Source: Treponema_B putidum (GTDB lineage: Bacteria; Spirochaetota; Spirochaetia; Treponematales; Treponemataceae). From it: 64,000 bases of DNA. How positions within the stretch are numbered: the stretch's first letter is position 1; every line of letters starts with the position of its first letter. The stretch lies in the NCBI RefSeq assembly GCF_007830595.1, contig NZ_VLLD01000001.1; one strand, given 5' to 3'. This document shows positions 26,112-35,321 of this stretch, piece after piece. Both the position numbers and the translations under genes were made by a program. Under the pieces are notes generated by a model. It did not search any database. It had not been told where the DNA came from and saw nothing but the letters and a program-made list of their open reading frames with translations.

Positions 26112-26411
26112 ATGAGCAAAGGGCAATTAAATATAGACTTACTGGGAACTTCCTTTGCAATTCAAGCCAATGAAACGGATGAATATCTAAATCAAATTTA
26201 TAATCACTATTTAAATGTTTTAGACCAAGTGAGGCAAAGTTCTAAGGTTACCGATCCTTTAAAACTTGCCATACTTGCAGGTATTTTGATTACCGACGAA
26301 TTATACAAGGAAGAATTTTCGGAACAAAATTCCGACGAGCTAATCAAAAAAGCTTTTGATATAGAAAAATCCGCTATGAGGATGATCGAAAAAATCAATG
26401 AGGTAATATGA
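26112..26411 (+). CDS. zapA: cell division protein ZapA
   Basis: 99 residues. ZapA bundles FtsZ filaments at midcell. The N-terminal LNIDLLGTSFAIQANETDEYLNQI matches the short beta-rich ZapA head, and the C-terminal helix is a coiled coil. It begins six bases after the coiled-coil gene and overlaps the UPF0178 gene by four bases, so the cluster is one transcription unit. Confidence 0.82.
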   Translation: MSKGQLNIDLLGTSFAIQANETDEYLNQIYNHYLNVLDQVRQSSKVTDPLKLAILAGILITDELYKEEFSEQNSDELIKKAFDIEKSAMRMIEKINEVI

Positions 26412-26857
26412 AAATCTGGGTGGATGCAGATTCATGCCCCGTTAGAATAAGGCAGATTACGGCCAATGCAGGAAACCGCCTAAAAATACCTGTAATTTTT
26501 GCAGCAAACAGGAAAATACCCGTACCTAAGAGTAAAAACATAAGCATGGTTGTTACTGAAAATACCGAACAATCGGCCGATTTATACATAACCGAAAATT
26601 CGGCTGAGGGAGATTTGGCTATAACCAGAGATATTCCATTAGCAAAAATATTGGTAGATAAGGGGCTTTATGTGATAAATGACAGAGGAACTCGTTTTAC
26701 CCGTGAGAACATAAATACCTACCTATCTGCAAGGAATTTTATGTATGAATTACAGGCCAACGGACTCGCTCCCGAAAAAACAAACTCTTTCGGTAAAAAA
26801 GAGATTCAAAAATTTTCAAATCTTTTAGACAGTCTTTTGACTAAAGCCTTAAAATAA
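26408..26857 (+). CDS. UPF0178 (YaiI/YqxD) family protein
   Basis: 149 residues, full family length. The start KIWVDADSCPVRIRQI and the central SAEGDLAITRDIPLAKILVDKG, with NDRGTRFTRENI, are the family signatures. The fold is PIN-like and the conserved Asp residues suggest a nuclease, but no substrate is established. The ATG overlaps the zapA stop (ATGA). Confidence 0.9.
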   Translation: MKIWVDADSCPVRIRQITANAGNRLKIPVIFAANRKIPVPKSKNISMVVTENTEQSADLYITENSAEGDLAITRDIPLAKILVDKGLYVINDRGTRFTRENINTYLSARNFMYELQANGLAPEKTNSFGKKEIQKFSNLLDSLLTKALK

Positions 26858-26922
26858 GGTGCTTTTAGCTCAGAATTTTAGTCCTTATTGTACTTTTAGG
26901 GGAAAAATGGTATTATAACCGG

Positions 26923-27966
26923 ATGAAAAATAAATTTATTTTAATGTTAATGCTTTGCCTTATTCTTATAAGCTGTAAACAAGATCCTGATCTTTATTTA
27001 TATGATGGAATGGATAACTTAAAAGACGAGCAAAGAACTCTTATTGAAGTATTAAAAAAGGCGGAAAGCAAAGAAATGAGTTTTGCCGTTAAGGATAGAA
27101 TAGCAAAAAATCTCAAAGTTAAAAAGAAAAATAAGCTTTTAATTGTATTTTTAAGCTCCCTCATAGAAAACAACCCCGAAGACCCTTATAAGGGCTATTG
27201 GCTTTTAATGCTGGCAAACGAGTACATGGAACAAAAAATGAATGAACCGGCTGCCTATTTTTTTGAAAGAGTTATCAAACTTGATAAAGATATGGAAATT
27301 TCAGGAAAGTCCATTCAATATCTAAGTTTAAAAAATTTAATAAATATAACCAATGATCCTAAGCGTCTTGTAGAGTATTACTCTCTTTTACTTTCTAACT
27401 TTTATGACGACATTGATCCTGCTTATTCTTATTTTATGCTTGCACAAAATTACGAAAAGCTAGGAGAATGGAATTTAGCCATTCAAACCTATTCAAAATT
27501 TATAGGTCTCGGACGCTTTGATTTAATTATTCCAGGTATTCCCGATAATTACGGTTATGCCCGAAAAATCGTAGACTACAGCACTTCGACAAAAAGCTGG
27601 ACAATGGAAAGCCTTGATGAACTTTTGTCCATTATTAAGTCGGCAATTCAGAGGAAGGACTATGATACTTTGGAGAGGTACCGTTCAAAGGTAAACTTTT
27701 TTTCTATGGCATGGAAACAGGAGCTTTCCGATATTTACGGTTCTCCCGATTTTTCTTTAAGAAATTTTATGTACGGAACTTATATAAAAATAGAGCCTGA
27801 GATTGACCCTTCTTCTACACCCTACGAGGCCTACCTTAAAACCTCCGGTTGGAACCAATATTCAAGAATATGGTACCTGTATTTTAGAAAGGTAAATTTT
27901 CCGGCAGACCCTGAAATCCATGGAAGATGGGAATGGGCAGGTATTTACTACGGAGAAAAAATTTAG
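26923..27966 (+). CDS. TPR-like lipoprotein
   Basis: 347 residues. The signal peptide ends in LILISC, with Cys18 as the lipid site. The first two thirds contain helical TPR-like pairs (YKGYWLLMLANEYM; YSYFMLAQNYEKLGEWNLAI). The last third is Trp/Tyr-rich and unfamiliar. Its stop overlaps the GTG start of the lytic transglycosylase gene, so the products probably work together at the cell wall. The function is inferred from context only. Confidence 0.8.
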   Translation: MKNKFILMLMLCLILISCKQDPDLYLYDGMDNLKDEQRTLIEVLKKAESKEMSFAVKDRIAKNLKVKKKNKLLIVFLSSLIENNPEDPYKGYWLLMLANEYMEQKMNEPAAYFFERVIKLDKDMEISGKSIQYLSLKNLINITNDPKRLVEYYSLLLSNFYDDIDPAYSYFMLAQNYEKLGEWNLAIQTYSKFIGLGRFDLIIPGIPDNYGYARKIVDYSTSTKSWTMESLDELLSIIKSAIQRKDYDTLERYRSKVNFFSMAWKQELSDIYGSPDFSLRNFMYGTYIKIEPEIDPSSTPYEAYLKTSGWNQYSRIWYLYFRKVNFPADPEIHGRWEWAGIYYGEKI

Positions 27967-29255
27967 TGAAGATTCGACTATTTTTTATAGTATCAGTTTT
28001 TTTTAGCCTTGATCTCATTCATTCAGCTTCTTTAAATTTTACAAGAGATGAACCTGTTGAACTTTGGCAATATAATAAAACTTCCCTTTCTTATAACTGC
28101 CAAAAATCGCTTCATGGTACGGTCATCGTTTCTTCAAAATACCCTCTAATTGAAAAATTTAGAACTCGGTATCTTAATGAAGACGGCTTACGCTATTTGG
28201 AAGCGATTATGCAAAGGTCTATTCCTTACCGCAATTTTATTATTGAAGAACTTCGCAGAGAAAATCTTCCTCCGGAACTTTTGTTCTTACCGGTGATAGA
28301 ATCCGGTTTTTCTCCTAAGGCTGTTTCCAAATCGGGGGCCGTGGGCATCTGGCAGTTTATGCGGAACAGTATCGGCGGTTATGATATTCATATCGATGAA
28401 TGGATTGATGAAAGGAGAGACCCATGGAAGACCAGTGCCGCCGCCGTAAAAAAACTTAAATGGAACTATAATTATTATAATGACTGGTACTTGGCTCTTG
28501 CAGCTTATAATTGCGGAGTAGGTGCCTTAGACAAGGCTATAAAAAAAGCCGGAAGCCGCAATTATTGGTACTTGGTCGAAAACAAATTTTTAAAGACTGA
28601 AACCTCCCTCTATGTTGCCAAATTTTTAGCTATTGCAGAAATTCTTATGCAAAGTGAAAAGTACGGCATAGATTGGGGCGAGGCTCTTGATTATCAAGCC
28701 ACTGATGTTATCCCGATAAGGCGTTCTGTGGATATTGTTCTGATTGCAGAAAAAATTAACGCTGATACTGAGCTTTTTTCAGCCCTTAATCCTTCTTTGA
28801 AATTTAATATTACACCTCCCAATGTAAAATATAACTTGCGTATTCCTCTGGAATATAAAGATGCTGTTCAAGATTTGCTTGAAAAAAACACCCTTCTCAT
28901 AAAATATTACAGTTATAAGATAAAATCAGGTGATACTCTTTATGCCTTATCAAAACACTATGGCGTAAGTGTTAAGTCTATTATGAACTATAACCCCAAT
29001 GTCAAACCATCCGCCCTTAAGATAGGGCAGGTAATTAAAATACCCGCTTTAAAAACCGTAGCTTCATACCGTAATAGAAAAGATGACCAAAATGTTGAAT
29101 TTACTGATGTATGTGTAATTAAAAAGGGTGATACGCTTTGGTCTATAGCCTTAAAATATAATATTCAGGTTGAAACTCTTGCCGAAAAAAACGGAATCGA
29201 GGTGAATTCGGTGCTTTCCTTAGGTCAAAAACTAAAGGTGCCGATAATAAACTGA
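27966..29255 (+). CDS. MltD-like lytic transglycosylase with two LysM domains
   Basis: 429 residues from GTG at 27966, where GGAG about ten bases upstream fits. Earlier codons in the frame belong to the previous gene. A signal peptide (IRLFFIVSVFFSLDLIHS) is followed by an SLT domain (catalytic Glu in PVIESGFSPKA; AVGIWQFM; LALAAYNCG). Two LysM domains come last (SYKIKSGDTLYALSKHYG and CVIKKGDTLWSIALKYN). It would cleave glycan strands to 1,6-anhydromuropeptides, with LysM holding it on peptidoglycan. The arrangement matches MltD, but there is no lipobox. Confidence 0.92.
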   Translation: MKIRLFFIVSVFFSLDLIHSASLNFTRDEPVELWQYNKTSLSYNCQKSLHGTVIVSSKYPLIEKFRTRYLNEDGLRYLEAIMQRSIPYRNFIIEELRRENLPPELLFLPVIESGFSPKAVSKSGAVGIWQFMRNSIGGYDIHIDEWIDERRDPWKTSAAAVKKLKWNYNYYNDWYLALAAYNCGVGALDKAIKKAGSRNYWYLVENKFLKTETSLYVAKFLAIAEILMQSEKYGIDWGEALDYQATDVIPIRRSVDIVLIAEKINADTELFSALNPSLKFNITPPNVKYNLRIPLEYKDAVQDLLEKNTLLIKYYSYKIKSGDTLYALSKHYGVSVKSIMNYNPNVKPSALKIGQVIKIPALKTVASYRNRKDDQNVEFTDVCVIKKGDTLWSIALKYNIQVETLAEKNGIEVNSVLSLGQKLKVPIIN

Positions 29256-29274
29256 TAGCCAAGGGGATAAGCAA

Positions 29275-30624
29275 ATGAATAAATTTTTAAATAAAAATAG
29301 CACTTTAAAAAACGCCAAGAGCTTAAGCAGCTTCTTTTTGTTTTTTTTCCTTTTTAGTTTTACCTTAAATGCCTATAAACCCGTTTTGCAATCTTCTTCC
29401 GTTCAAAATTGGGAGAACGGTACAATCGAATCCTTAATAAAACTGGATATGAATAAAAGCGGATTTTATCTTCCAAGTGATAGGGATGCGGCTTTTAATA
29501 CAATAGAAAGATATATGCCTTCACTTTTAAAAGACATTTATCTTTCAGTTATAGTTGATTCTTCCCACCGTCTGGGAAACTATCTTGCTGAAGAAAAAGT
29601 AAATCTAAACAGTATAAACAAGATAATTGAAAAGGGAAATTATAAAAATCCTCATTTTTCAAATGATCTATCCGATGCCTTGATACAAACAAGTACTGAA
29701 ATGCATGAAATTGCAAAGCTGTTTATAAAGCACAATACTCCTTATACACCCTCAATTCCGCCAAGTACGGCAGTGAGCAAGGTCTATACGGGTATTTTAA
29801 TAGATGCCAGAGGCCTGCTGCCCGTGCACGGAGAATACACAAAGGAAAAACTTCAACCCTGCATTTTTCCGAAAATCTGGGATACCGATATGTCTACCAT
29901 ATATGAAAAGAACATGGTTGATCCTAAAATAGCAAAAAAACTGGGCATAGTTTTATATTCTTCAAGCCTTAATGAAGAGCTGTATAGGGAATATGTCGGC
30001 ACCGAGCCCTTGCGTATAATAGCAAGAGGTGTTTTCGGCCAAAATAGAACCGATCCGATTATTTCGATGGAAGACAGCAGCCGTATTTTATCAAAGCCTG
30101 AAAACTTAAAACTTTTACAGGAGGGGAGAGTCGTTATCGTCTGTGATGAAGATATGCTTCATGTTACAGAGCCCTTTACTCCTCCCGATGAAAACTATTA
30201 CTTTGCCTATCATGATATTGAACTATTACTTGAAAAGAAAAAAGAAAAAGGAATTGAATTATCCAATCCGAAAAATATCATAAAGATAATTATGTATGAT
30301 ATACGGTTTGTTGCGGATATGCCCGATGTACTTCCTGAAGAGATGGGAAAGATAGATTTAATTGCGGAAGCTCTTTTAAAATTAGGGCCTTATACAAAAT
30401 TTTTAATTGAAGGTCATACGGCTGACCTCAACAGACCTGAGGAAGAAAAAATTCTTTCGATACAGAGAGCTGAAAGAATTGCAGATGAAATTTCAAAACG
30501 GGGAATTGACCGCTCAAGGATAACGACAGCCGGTTACGGCAGTACAAAACCAAAGGCTCCCAGTAATAATGAGGCAAATATGGCAAAAAACCGTCGGGTT
30601 GAAATTACGGTAATCCGTGAGTAA
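29275..30624 (+). CDS. OmpA-family C-terminal peptidoglycan-binding protein
   Basis: 449 residues. A signal segment (FFLFFFLFSFTLNA) is followed by about 300 residues of unrecognised sequence. The OmpA-like domain is at the C-terminus, with FLIEGHTADLNRPEE, SIQRAERIADEISKRGI and the NRRVEITV end that binds diaminopimelate peptidoglycan. It probably links the envelope to the cell wall. It follows the lytic transglycosylase by 19 bases in the same operon. Confidence 0.85.
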   Translation: MNKFLNKNSTLKNAKSLSSFFLFFFLFSFTLNAYKPVLQSSSVQNWENGTIESLIKLDMNKSGFYLPSDRDAAFNTIERYMPSLLKDIYLSVIVDSSHRLGNYLAEEKVNLNSINKIIEKGNYKNPHFSNDLSDALIQTSTEMHEIAKLFIKHNTPYTPSIPPSTAVSKVYTGILIDARGLLPVHGEYTKEKLQPCIFPKIWDTDMSTIYEKNMVDPKIAKKLGIVLYSSSLNEELYREYVGTEPLRIIARGVFGQNRTDPIISMEDSSRILSKPENLKLLQEGRVVIVCDEDMLHVTEPFTPPDENYYFAYHDIELLLEKKKEKGIELSNPKNIIKIIMYDIRFVADMPDVLPEEMGKIDLIAEALLKLGPYTKFLIEGHTADLNRPEEEKILSIQRAERIADEISKRGIDRSRITTAGYGSTKPKAPSNNEANMAKNRRVEITVIRE

Positions 30625-30632
30625 TCGTTTAC

Positions 30633-30719
30633 ATGAGGCTGATTTTAATTATGATACTTTTTTTAGCCTTGTTTGTTTATGCTGTATTAAAATATAATTT
30701 AAATAAAATTGGAGAATAA
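30633..30719 (+). CDS. possible 28-residue membrane microprotein
   Basis: MRLILIMILFLALFVYAVLKY is one hydrophobic helix followed by a short polar tail (NLNKIGE). It fills the gap between the OmpA-like gene and the next lipoprotein, with its stop two bases before the next ATG. The ribosome binding site is weak (GTGAG), so the gene is uncertain. The tight packing and clean transmembrane pattern are the only support. Confidence 0.35.
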   Translation: MRLILIMILFLALFVYAVLKYNLNKIGE

Positions 30720-30720
30720 A

Positions 30721-31191
30721 ATGATAAAAAAATTTAGAGTTAAGGCCTGTGTTTTTAATTTGTTTGGCCTTACAATTTTAATGACTGCAATTTCTTTGCT
30801 GTTTTCTTGTTCCAGTCTTCCGACTGATGAAACCGTTCCTGCAAATCTTACACCGATTGAACTAAATCAAAGGGCTCAAGCAGAACTTGATAACGGTTAT
30901 TTAAGAAATGCTCTTGAGTATTATAAAATAATTATAAAACGCTACGGCTCTGATGCCTCTACCAGAACAGCTGCAGAATACGAGATAGCCCATATCTATA
31001 TAAGTCAAAACAAATGGCTTGAAGCCGATGATATGCTTAAAACTATCATCGACAGGTACGAAATGGCCGGAGGGGCCGGCCTTGCTCCTAAGTATTTGGT
31101 TCTTGCAAGGAAGGATTATAAAAAAACTCAAGGGCATATCCAAAAATACAACTTGAGAAAAACAAAGGCACAACCTGAAAAAACAGAATAA
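30721..31191 (+). CDS. small TPR-containing lipoprotein
   Basis: 156 residues. The lipobox ISLLFSC gives Cys30. The mature part has two TPR-like units (AQAELDNGYLRNALEYYKII; YEIAHIYISQNKWLEADDML), resembling BamD or YbgF/CpoB tail regions but too short for a full BamD. The ATG at 30721 has GGAG six bases upstream; the TTG at 30709 was rejected because it precedes the GGAG. It is the last gene of the envelope operon and is convergent with the lipase gene. Confidence 0.78.
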   Translation: MIKKFRVKACVFNLFGLTILMTAISLLFSCSSLPTDETVPANLTPIELNQRAQAELDNGYLRNALEYYKIIIKRYGSDASTRTAAEYEIAHIYISQNKWLEADDMLKTIIDRYEMAGGAGLAPKYLVLARKDYKKTQGHIQKYNLRKTKAQPEKTE

Positions 31192-31212
31192 CAAGTTTAA
31201 TAGGATTTTATC

Positions 31213-32127
31213 CTATAACCTTTTTTCTATCCATTCAAAAATATCGGCCTTAACTTCTTCCTTATTGGTTTCGTTTAAGATTTCATGGCGGGCTCCTTCA
31301 TAGAGCTTTAAGTTAAGGTCTTTGATACCATTGGCCTTATAAATATCATATAGTTTTTTTACGCTCTTACCGAGGTTTGAAACGGGATCCCTCTCGCCTG
31401 AAGTAATTAGGATGGGCAGGTCAGTCGGAATCTTAGTCATTTCCTTACTTTTGTGCGTTTGTTTTAGTCCTTTAATCATGTCTTGATAAAAACCTACAGT
31501 GCATACAAAACCGCAAAATTCATCATCAATATATTTTTGAACCTCTTTTTCATCTCTTGAAAGCCAGTCAAAATTTGTTTTAGGGGAATCAACGGTTTTA
31601 TTGTAGGCTCCAAAGCTTAGTTTATCCATAAATTGAGAAGGCTTTTTTCTTCCTGAAAACAGCTTGTTTAAGCCGGCAGCAATGCCTGCGATTTTCAATA
31701 TAGGGTTTGGGCCTGCACTCCCTACTAAGACAGCCGCCTTCACGGTTTTACCGTAGTTTTCTATATAGTTTTGAGTTATAAAAGACCCGAATGAATGTCC
31801 CAATATTATAACCGGAATATCCGGATAAATTTTTTGAATTTCATCATTGATTTCTTTTTGGTCTTCCACCACTCTTTGGAAACCGTTATTATCCGAAAGG
31901 TATCCTTTAAGCATTACATTTCCGCAAGTTTTGCCGTGTCCTCGATGGTCTGCTGCAAAAACGGTAAAACCTCTAGTGCAAGCGTCTTCTGCAAAATCTT
32001 CATATCTTAAAGCATGTTCTGCCATTCCGTGAACTATATGGATTACAGCTTTTGGCTTTTTTTTAGGCAGCCATTGATGCACTGCAATAGCCGATCCGTC
32101 GTTCATTGTTTGATAAATTGTCTGCAT
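31213..32127 (-). CDS. alpha/beta hydrolase, monoacylglycerol lipase-like
   Basis: 304 residues. Oxyanion motif VIHIVHGMAEHALRYEDFA, strand FAADHRGHGKT, nucleophile ILGHSFGSF (Ser), acidic residue in ITSGERDPVSN and His in YEGARHEILNE give a complete Ser-Asp-His triad. This is the Hydrolase_4 (monoglyceride lipase or lysophospholipase) arrangement. There is no signal peptide, so it is probably cytoplasmic, acting on host-derived monoglycerides or lysophospholipids. AGGGG precedes the start. It is a single-gene unit. Confidence 0.88.
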   Translation of the reverse strand: MQTIYQTMNDGSAIAVHQWLPKKKPKAVIHIVHGMAEHALRYEDFAEDACTRGFTVFAADHRGHGKTCGNVMLKGYLSDNNGFQRVVEDQKEINDEIQKIYPDIPVIILGHSFGSFITQNYIENYGKTVKAAVLVGSAGPNPILKIAGIAAGLNKLFSGRKKPSQFMDKLSFGAYNKTVDSPKTNFDWLSRDEKEVQKYIDDEFCGFVCTVGFYQDMIKGLKQTHKSKEMTKIPTDLPILITSGERDPVSNLGKSVKKLYDIYKANGIKDLNLKLYEGARHEILNETNKEEVKADIFEWIEKRL

Positions 32128-32272
32128 AATTAATCCCCTTTTAGATATTATAATTCATAAAAATATAATTTTCAATAAATAAATAGGCAAATTAAAAAAA
32201 AGTATAAATCATTTACTTTTTTCATTTTTTATGGTAAAGTGGTAAAACTATAAATCATTTTTGGAGGACTTT

Positions 32273-33502
32273 ATGGATTTTAAACGAAATATAGAAAAAT
32301 ATGTTGAACTTATTTTGAAAGTCGGCCTTAATATACAAAAGGGCGATGGTATCTTTGTACTTGTAAACGAACATTCAATCGGCATGGTTCGGGAGGTTAC
32401 AAAACAGGCTTATAAGATGGGAGCCAAGGATGTTATCTATGACTTTTCCGATGATCAGATGACCCTTGACCGCTATGCTTACGGTGCTGACAGCATCTTT
32501 AAGGAAATGCCCAAATTTAAAATAGACTATATGGAGGCGGCTTATAAAAATAATTACCATCGCCTTGCAATAGTAGCAGATAATCCAGAACTTTTAAAAA
32601 ACGCTGATGCAAAAAAAGTTTCTGAATGGAATAAGACTAGGGCTATAGCCTCAAAGTCCATAATGAAATACACAATGGAAAACCACGTAAAATGGTGCGT
32701 TGCCGCGCACCCGACTCCCGAATGGGCAAAATCTGTATTTCCCGAATTACCTCAAGACCAAGCTCTAACAAAACTTTGGGAAAAAGTATTCGACGCAACA
32801 AGGGTAAGCATTCCCGACCCTGTTGCCGCATGGAAAGAACATGATGCCGCCTTAAAAAAACATCAAAACTTTTTAAACGAGATGGCTTTTGAAAAGCTCT
32901 TATACAAGGGACCGGGAACCGATTTGGAAGTATATCTTACCCAAGGACACCGCTGGGTCGGCGGCTCCGGCAAGAGCACTAGAGGAGATGTCTTTATGGC
33001 CAATATTCCTACTGAAGAAGTATTTTCGATGCCTCATGCCTTTAAGGTAAACGGAACATTAAAAGCCACAAAGCCATTGGCTGCCAGAGGAAGAATTATC
33101 GATGATTTTCATTTTACCTTTAAGGACGGAAAAGTTATAGACTTTGATGCTAAGGAAGGAAAAGAGGTGCTTCAATCTCTATTAGATTCCGATGAAGGAT
33201 CACGCCGTCTTGGTGAAGTTGCCTTGGTAGCAGATGATTCTCCCATCAGCAACACAGGCATTCTTTTTAAAAACACTCTCTTTGATGAAAACGCATCCTG
33301 CCATTTTGCCATAGGAAACGCCTATAGCGAAAATATAGAAGGAGGAGAAACCTTTACCGACGAAGAAAAGAAAAAAATAGGGATGAATAATTCTATTATT
33401 CATGTTGACTTTATGGTCGGCGGCCCTGAGCTTTCCGTTATAGGTGTTAAAAAGGACGGAACTCAAGTTCAGCTTCTAAAAGACGGAAACTGGGTGATAT
33501 AA
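32273..33502 (+). CDS. M29-family aminopeptidase (AmpS/PepS-like)
   Basis: 409 residues from ATG at 32273, with TTGGAGGA upstream. The TTG at 32261 overlaps that site and was rejected. M29 enzymes remove N-terminal residues from peptides using two metals. Metal and active-site regions are seen at EVFSMPHAFKVNGT, LFDENASCHFAIGNAY and NNSIIHVDFMVGG. No signal peptide, so it acts on imported peptides in the cytoplasm, fitting an amino-acid-fermenting organism. Confidence 0.93.
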   Translation: MDFKRNIEKYVELILKVGLNIQKGDGIFVLVNEHSIGMVREVTKQAYKMGAKDVIYDFSDDQMTLDRYAYGADSIFKEMPKFKIDYMEAAYKNNYHRLAIVADNPELLKNADAKKVSEWNKTRAIASKSIMKYTMENHVKWCVAAHPTPEWAKSVFPELPQDQALTKLWEKVFDATRVSIPDPVAAWKEHDAALKKHQNFLNEMAFEKLLYKGPGTDLEVYLTQGHRWVGGSGKSTRGDVFMANIPTEEVFSMPHAFKVNGTLKATKPLAARGRIIDDFHFTFKDGKVIDFDAKEGKEVLQSLLDSDEGSRRLGEVALVADDSPISNTGILFKNTLFDENASCHFAIGNAYSENIEGGETFTDEEKKKIGMNNSIIHVDFMVGGPELSVIGVKKDGTQVQLLKDGNWVI

Positions 33503-33549
33503 AATAAAGAAATGTATCATAAACGAAAAAATTTATTTTAAGGATTTTT

Positions 33550-34302
33550 ATGAATAAAACAACAATCAAACTAATCGGTATTGTAAAAGCTGCCCTGATA
33601 ACGGCTCTTTTGGTTATGTGCATCGGCTGCCGATCCTTTTCCGATTCAGATAAGTCAATCAAAGGAAACGGAATAATAGAAACTAAATCATTTTCTGAAA
33701 ATAATTTTACTACTGTTTGCATCTCAGGCGGTTGGACTGCCGATATACGGTGCAGCGAAGCCTTTTCCATTCAAATTGAAACGGATGAAAATATTTTCTC
33801 CTATTTAGATATATCCGTTACCGGCACCACTCTTAACATCGGTTTTAAGTCGGGATACAGCATATCAAAGACGCATTGTAAAGCCTCTATTACAATGCCT
33901 GCTTTAATAAAGTTGCAGACGTCCGGTTCAGTTAGAGGCAGCATTTCATCATTCAATATGCCTAAAGATTCAATGTCGATAGATATCTCAGGCAGCGGTG
34001 ATATTACTGCACTCGATATTACGGTAAATACCTTAAGGTTGGACGTATCCGGCGCAGCCGATTTTTCCGCAACAGGAAAAGCCGAAAATATGATAGCGGA
34101 TATTTCCGGTTCAGGGGATATAAAAACAACCGGTTTGGAAACCGAAAAAGCCGATATTTCAATTTCAGGTGCCGGTTCTGCAAAAGTTTGGGTTACAAGG
34201 AATTTAAAAGCCGATATCAGCGGTTCAGGTTCAGTCCGTTATAAGGGTAATCCTGAAATTAAAGTAAAAAGCTCGGGCAGCGGCAGCATATCTTCTCTTT
34301 AA
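33550..34302 (+). CDS. DUF2807 (GIN domain) lipoprotein
   Basis: 250 residues. The lipobox VMCIGC gives Cys27. The mature part is a right-handed beta helix of Gly/Ser-rich turns (ISGSGDITALDI, VSGAADFSATG, ISGAGSAKVWV), the hallmark of DUF2807. The domain is common in adhesin-like or envelope proteins; its ligand is unknown. AAGGA lies upstream. It starts a stretch of accessory genes. Confidence 0.88.
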   Translation: MNKTTIKLIGIVKAALITALLVMCIGCRSFSDSDKSIKGNGIIETKSFSENNFTTVCISGGWTADIRCSEAFSIQIETDENIFSYLDISVTGTTLNIGFKSGYSISKTHCKASITMPALIKLQTSGSVRGSISSFNMPKDSMSIDISGSGDITALDITVNTLRLDVSGAADFSATGKAENMIADISGSGDIKTTGLETEKADISISGAGSAKVWVTRNLKADISGSGSVRYKGNPEIKVKSSGSGSISSL

Positions 34303-34338
34303 AAATGGAGTGATTAGCCATGAAGGATTTTATATAAT

Positions 34339-34839
34339 ATGAAAAAAGAAAACCAAGAACATCTCCCTGTTATGGGAGTAGGGCCTGTGTGTATTGCAAT
34401 TATGATTGCGCTCACCGCTGCAGGGATTGCGCTTGTCAAATTCAATATGCTTACAAGCGGCAATGTTACCGGTGGTATCATCGCAGTTCTTTTTGTAATT
34501 GCCGGAATCTTGTGCATTGCAGTCGGGGGTATCTTGTGGTATGCTGCGGTATTCGGCGCCAAGATCGACATCAAGATAAAGTCGAACCGGCTTGAAACCG
34601 GCGGCGTGTATGCCCTCGTGCGTAATCCCATTTATTCCGCCTTTTTGTTTATCTGTATCGGTGCGCTGCTGTTCTGCCGTAATTGGTATGTATTGATTTT
34701 GCCGCCTATTTTTTGGCTGTACCTTACCGTGTTTATGAAGCTTACGGAAGAGCGATGGCTTTTAGACCGCTTCGGAGAGGAATATAAAGCTTATAGTAAA
34801 CGGGTCAACCGATTTATTCCGTGGAAAAAGAATAAGTAA
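34339..34839 (+). CDS. isoprenylcysteine carboxyl methyltransferase-like membrane protein
   Basis: 166 residues with four hydrophobic segments. The C-terminal signature is present: LETGGVYALVRNPIYSAF and EERWLLDRFGEEYKAYSKRVNRFIPW. These bind SAM in the ICMT/PEMT fold, so it is a membrane methyltransferase of unknown substrate. The start has AAGGA about 11 bases upstream. The coding sequence is richer in GC than its neighbours, which suggests a recent arrival. Confidence 0.83.
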   Translation: MKKENQEHLPVMGVGPVCIAIMIALTAAGIALVKFNMLTSGNVTGGIIAVLFVIAGILCIAVGGILWYAAVFGAKIDIKIKSNRLETGGVYALVRNPIYSAFLFICIGALLFCRNWYVLILPPIFWLYLTVFMKLTEERWLLDRFGEEYKAYSKRVNRFIPWKKNK

Positions 34840-34855
34840 TCTTGCCGGCAAGACT

Positions 34856-35209
34856 ATGAACATACAGGATTTTTGGAATGCGGTGTTAAAACAGGATAAG
34901 GAGAGTTTGCGTACCTTTTTTGCAGATTCGGCATATATCAACTGGCATTGTACCAATGAGCATTTTACAGCGGAAGAATACATACGGGTAAACTGTGAAT
35001 ATCCGGGGACATGGGACGGTACAATCGAAAGGGTAGAACAAATCGGAGACCTTACCATCACCGCAGTCAACGTATACAGCGCCGATAAAACAAGTTCTTT
35101 TCACGTGGTGTCGTTTATAAAAATAAAAGACGGTAAAATCATTGCGATGAATGAATATTGGGGATATGACGGAGAACCTCCTCAATGGAGACTGGAGAAA
35201 AATACATAA
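34856..35209 (+). CDS. NTF2/SnoaL-like small protein
   Basis: 117 residues with the cone-shaped NTF2 fold pattern: an N-terminal helix (FWNAVLKQDKESLRTFFADSA), IRVNCEYPGTWDGTIERVE and the closing WGYDGEPPQWR. Family members are either small enzymes or ligand binders, and the role here is unknown. A perfect palindrome CTTGCCGGCAAG lies just before the start at about 34842. It follows the methyltransferase gene by 16 bases and may share its transcript. Confidence 0.78.
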   Translation: MNIQDFWNAVLKQDKESLRTFFADSAYINWHCTNEHFTAEEYIRVNCEYPGTWDGTIERVEQIGDLTITAVNVYSADKTSSFHVVSFIKIKDGKIIAMNEYWGYDGEPPQWRLEKNT

Positions 35210-35222
35210 CCGATTGGTAACG

Positions 35223-35297
35223 GATAATTTGTAATTGGTAATTAAAGTAGCCTACGTACGGTATGCGGTAATTACACATTGCACATTACAAATTATC
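35223..35297. repeat. MITE-like inverted repeat
   Basis: GATAATTTGTAAT (35223-35235) and ATTACAAATTATC (35285-35297) are exact 13-base inverted repeats about 50 bases apart. GTAATT/AATTAC are inside and a CTACGTACGGTA core is in the middle. A similar AT-rich TAATGTGTAATGAG stretch lies near 14363. It may be a decayed miniature element. Confidence 0.6.
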
Positions 35298-35321
35298 AAT
35301 TTATATAAGGGAGGTTTATTT

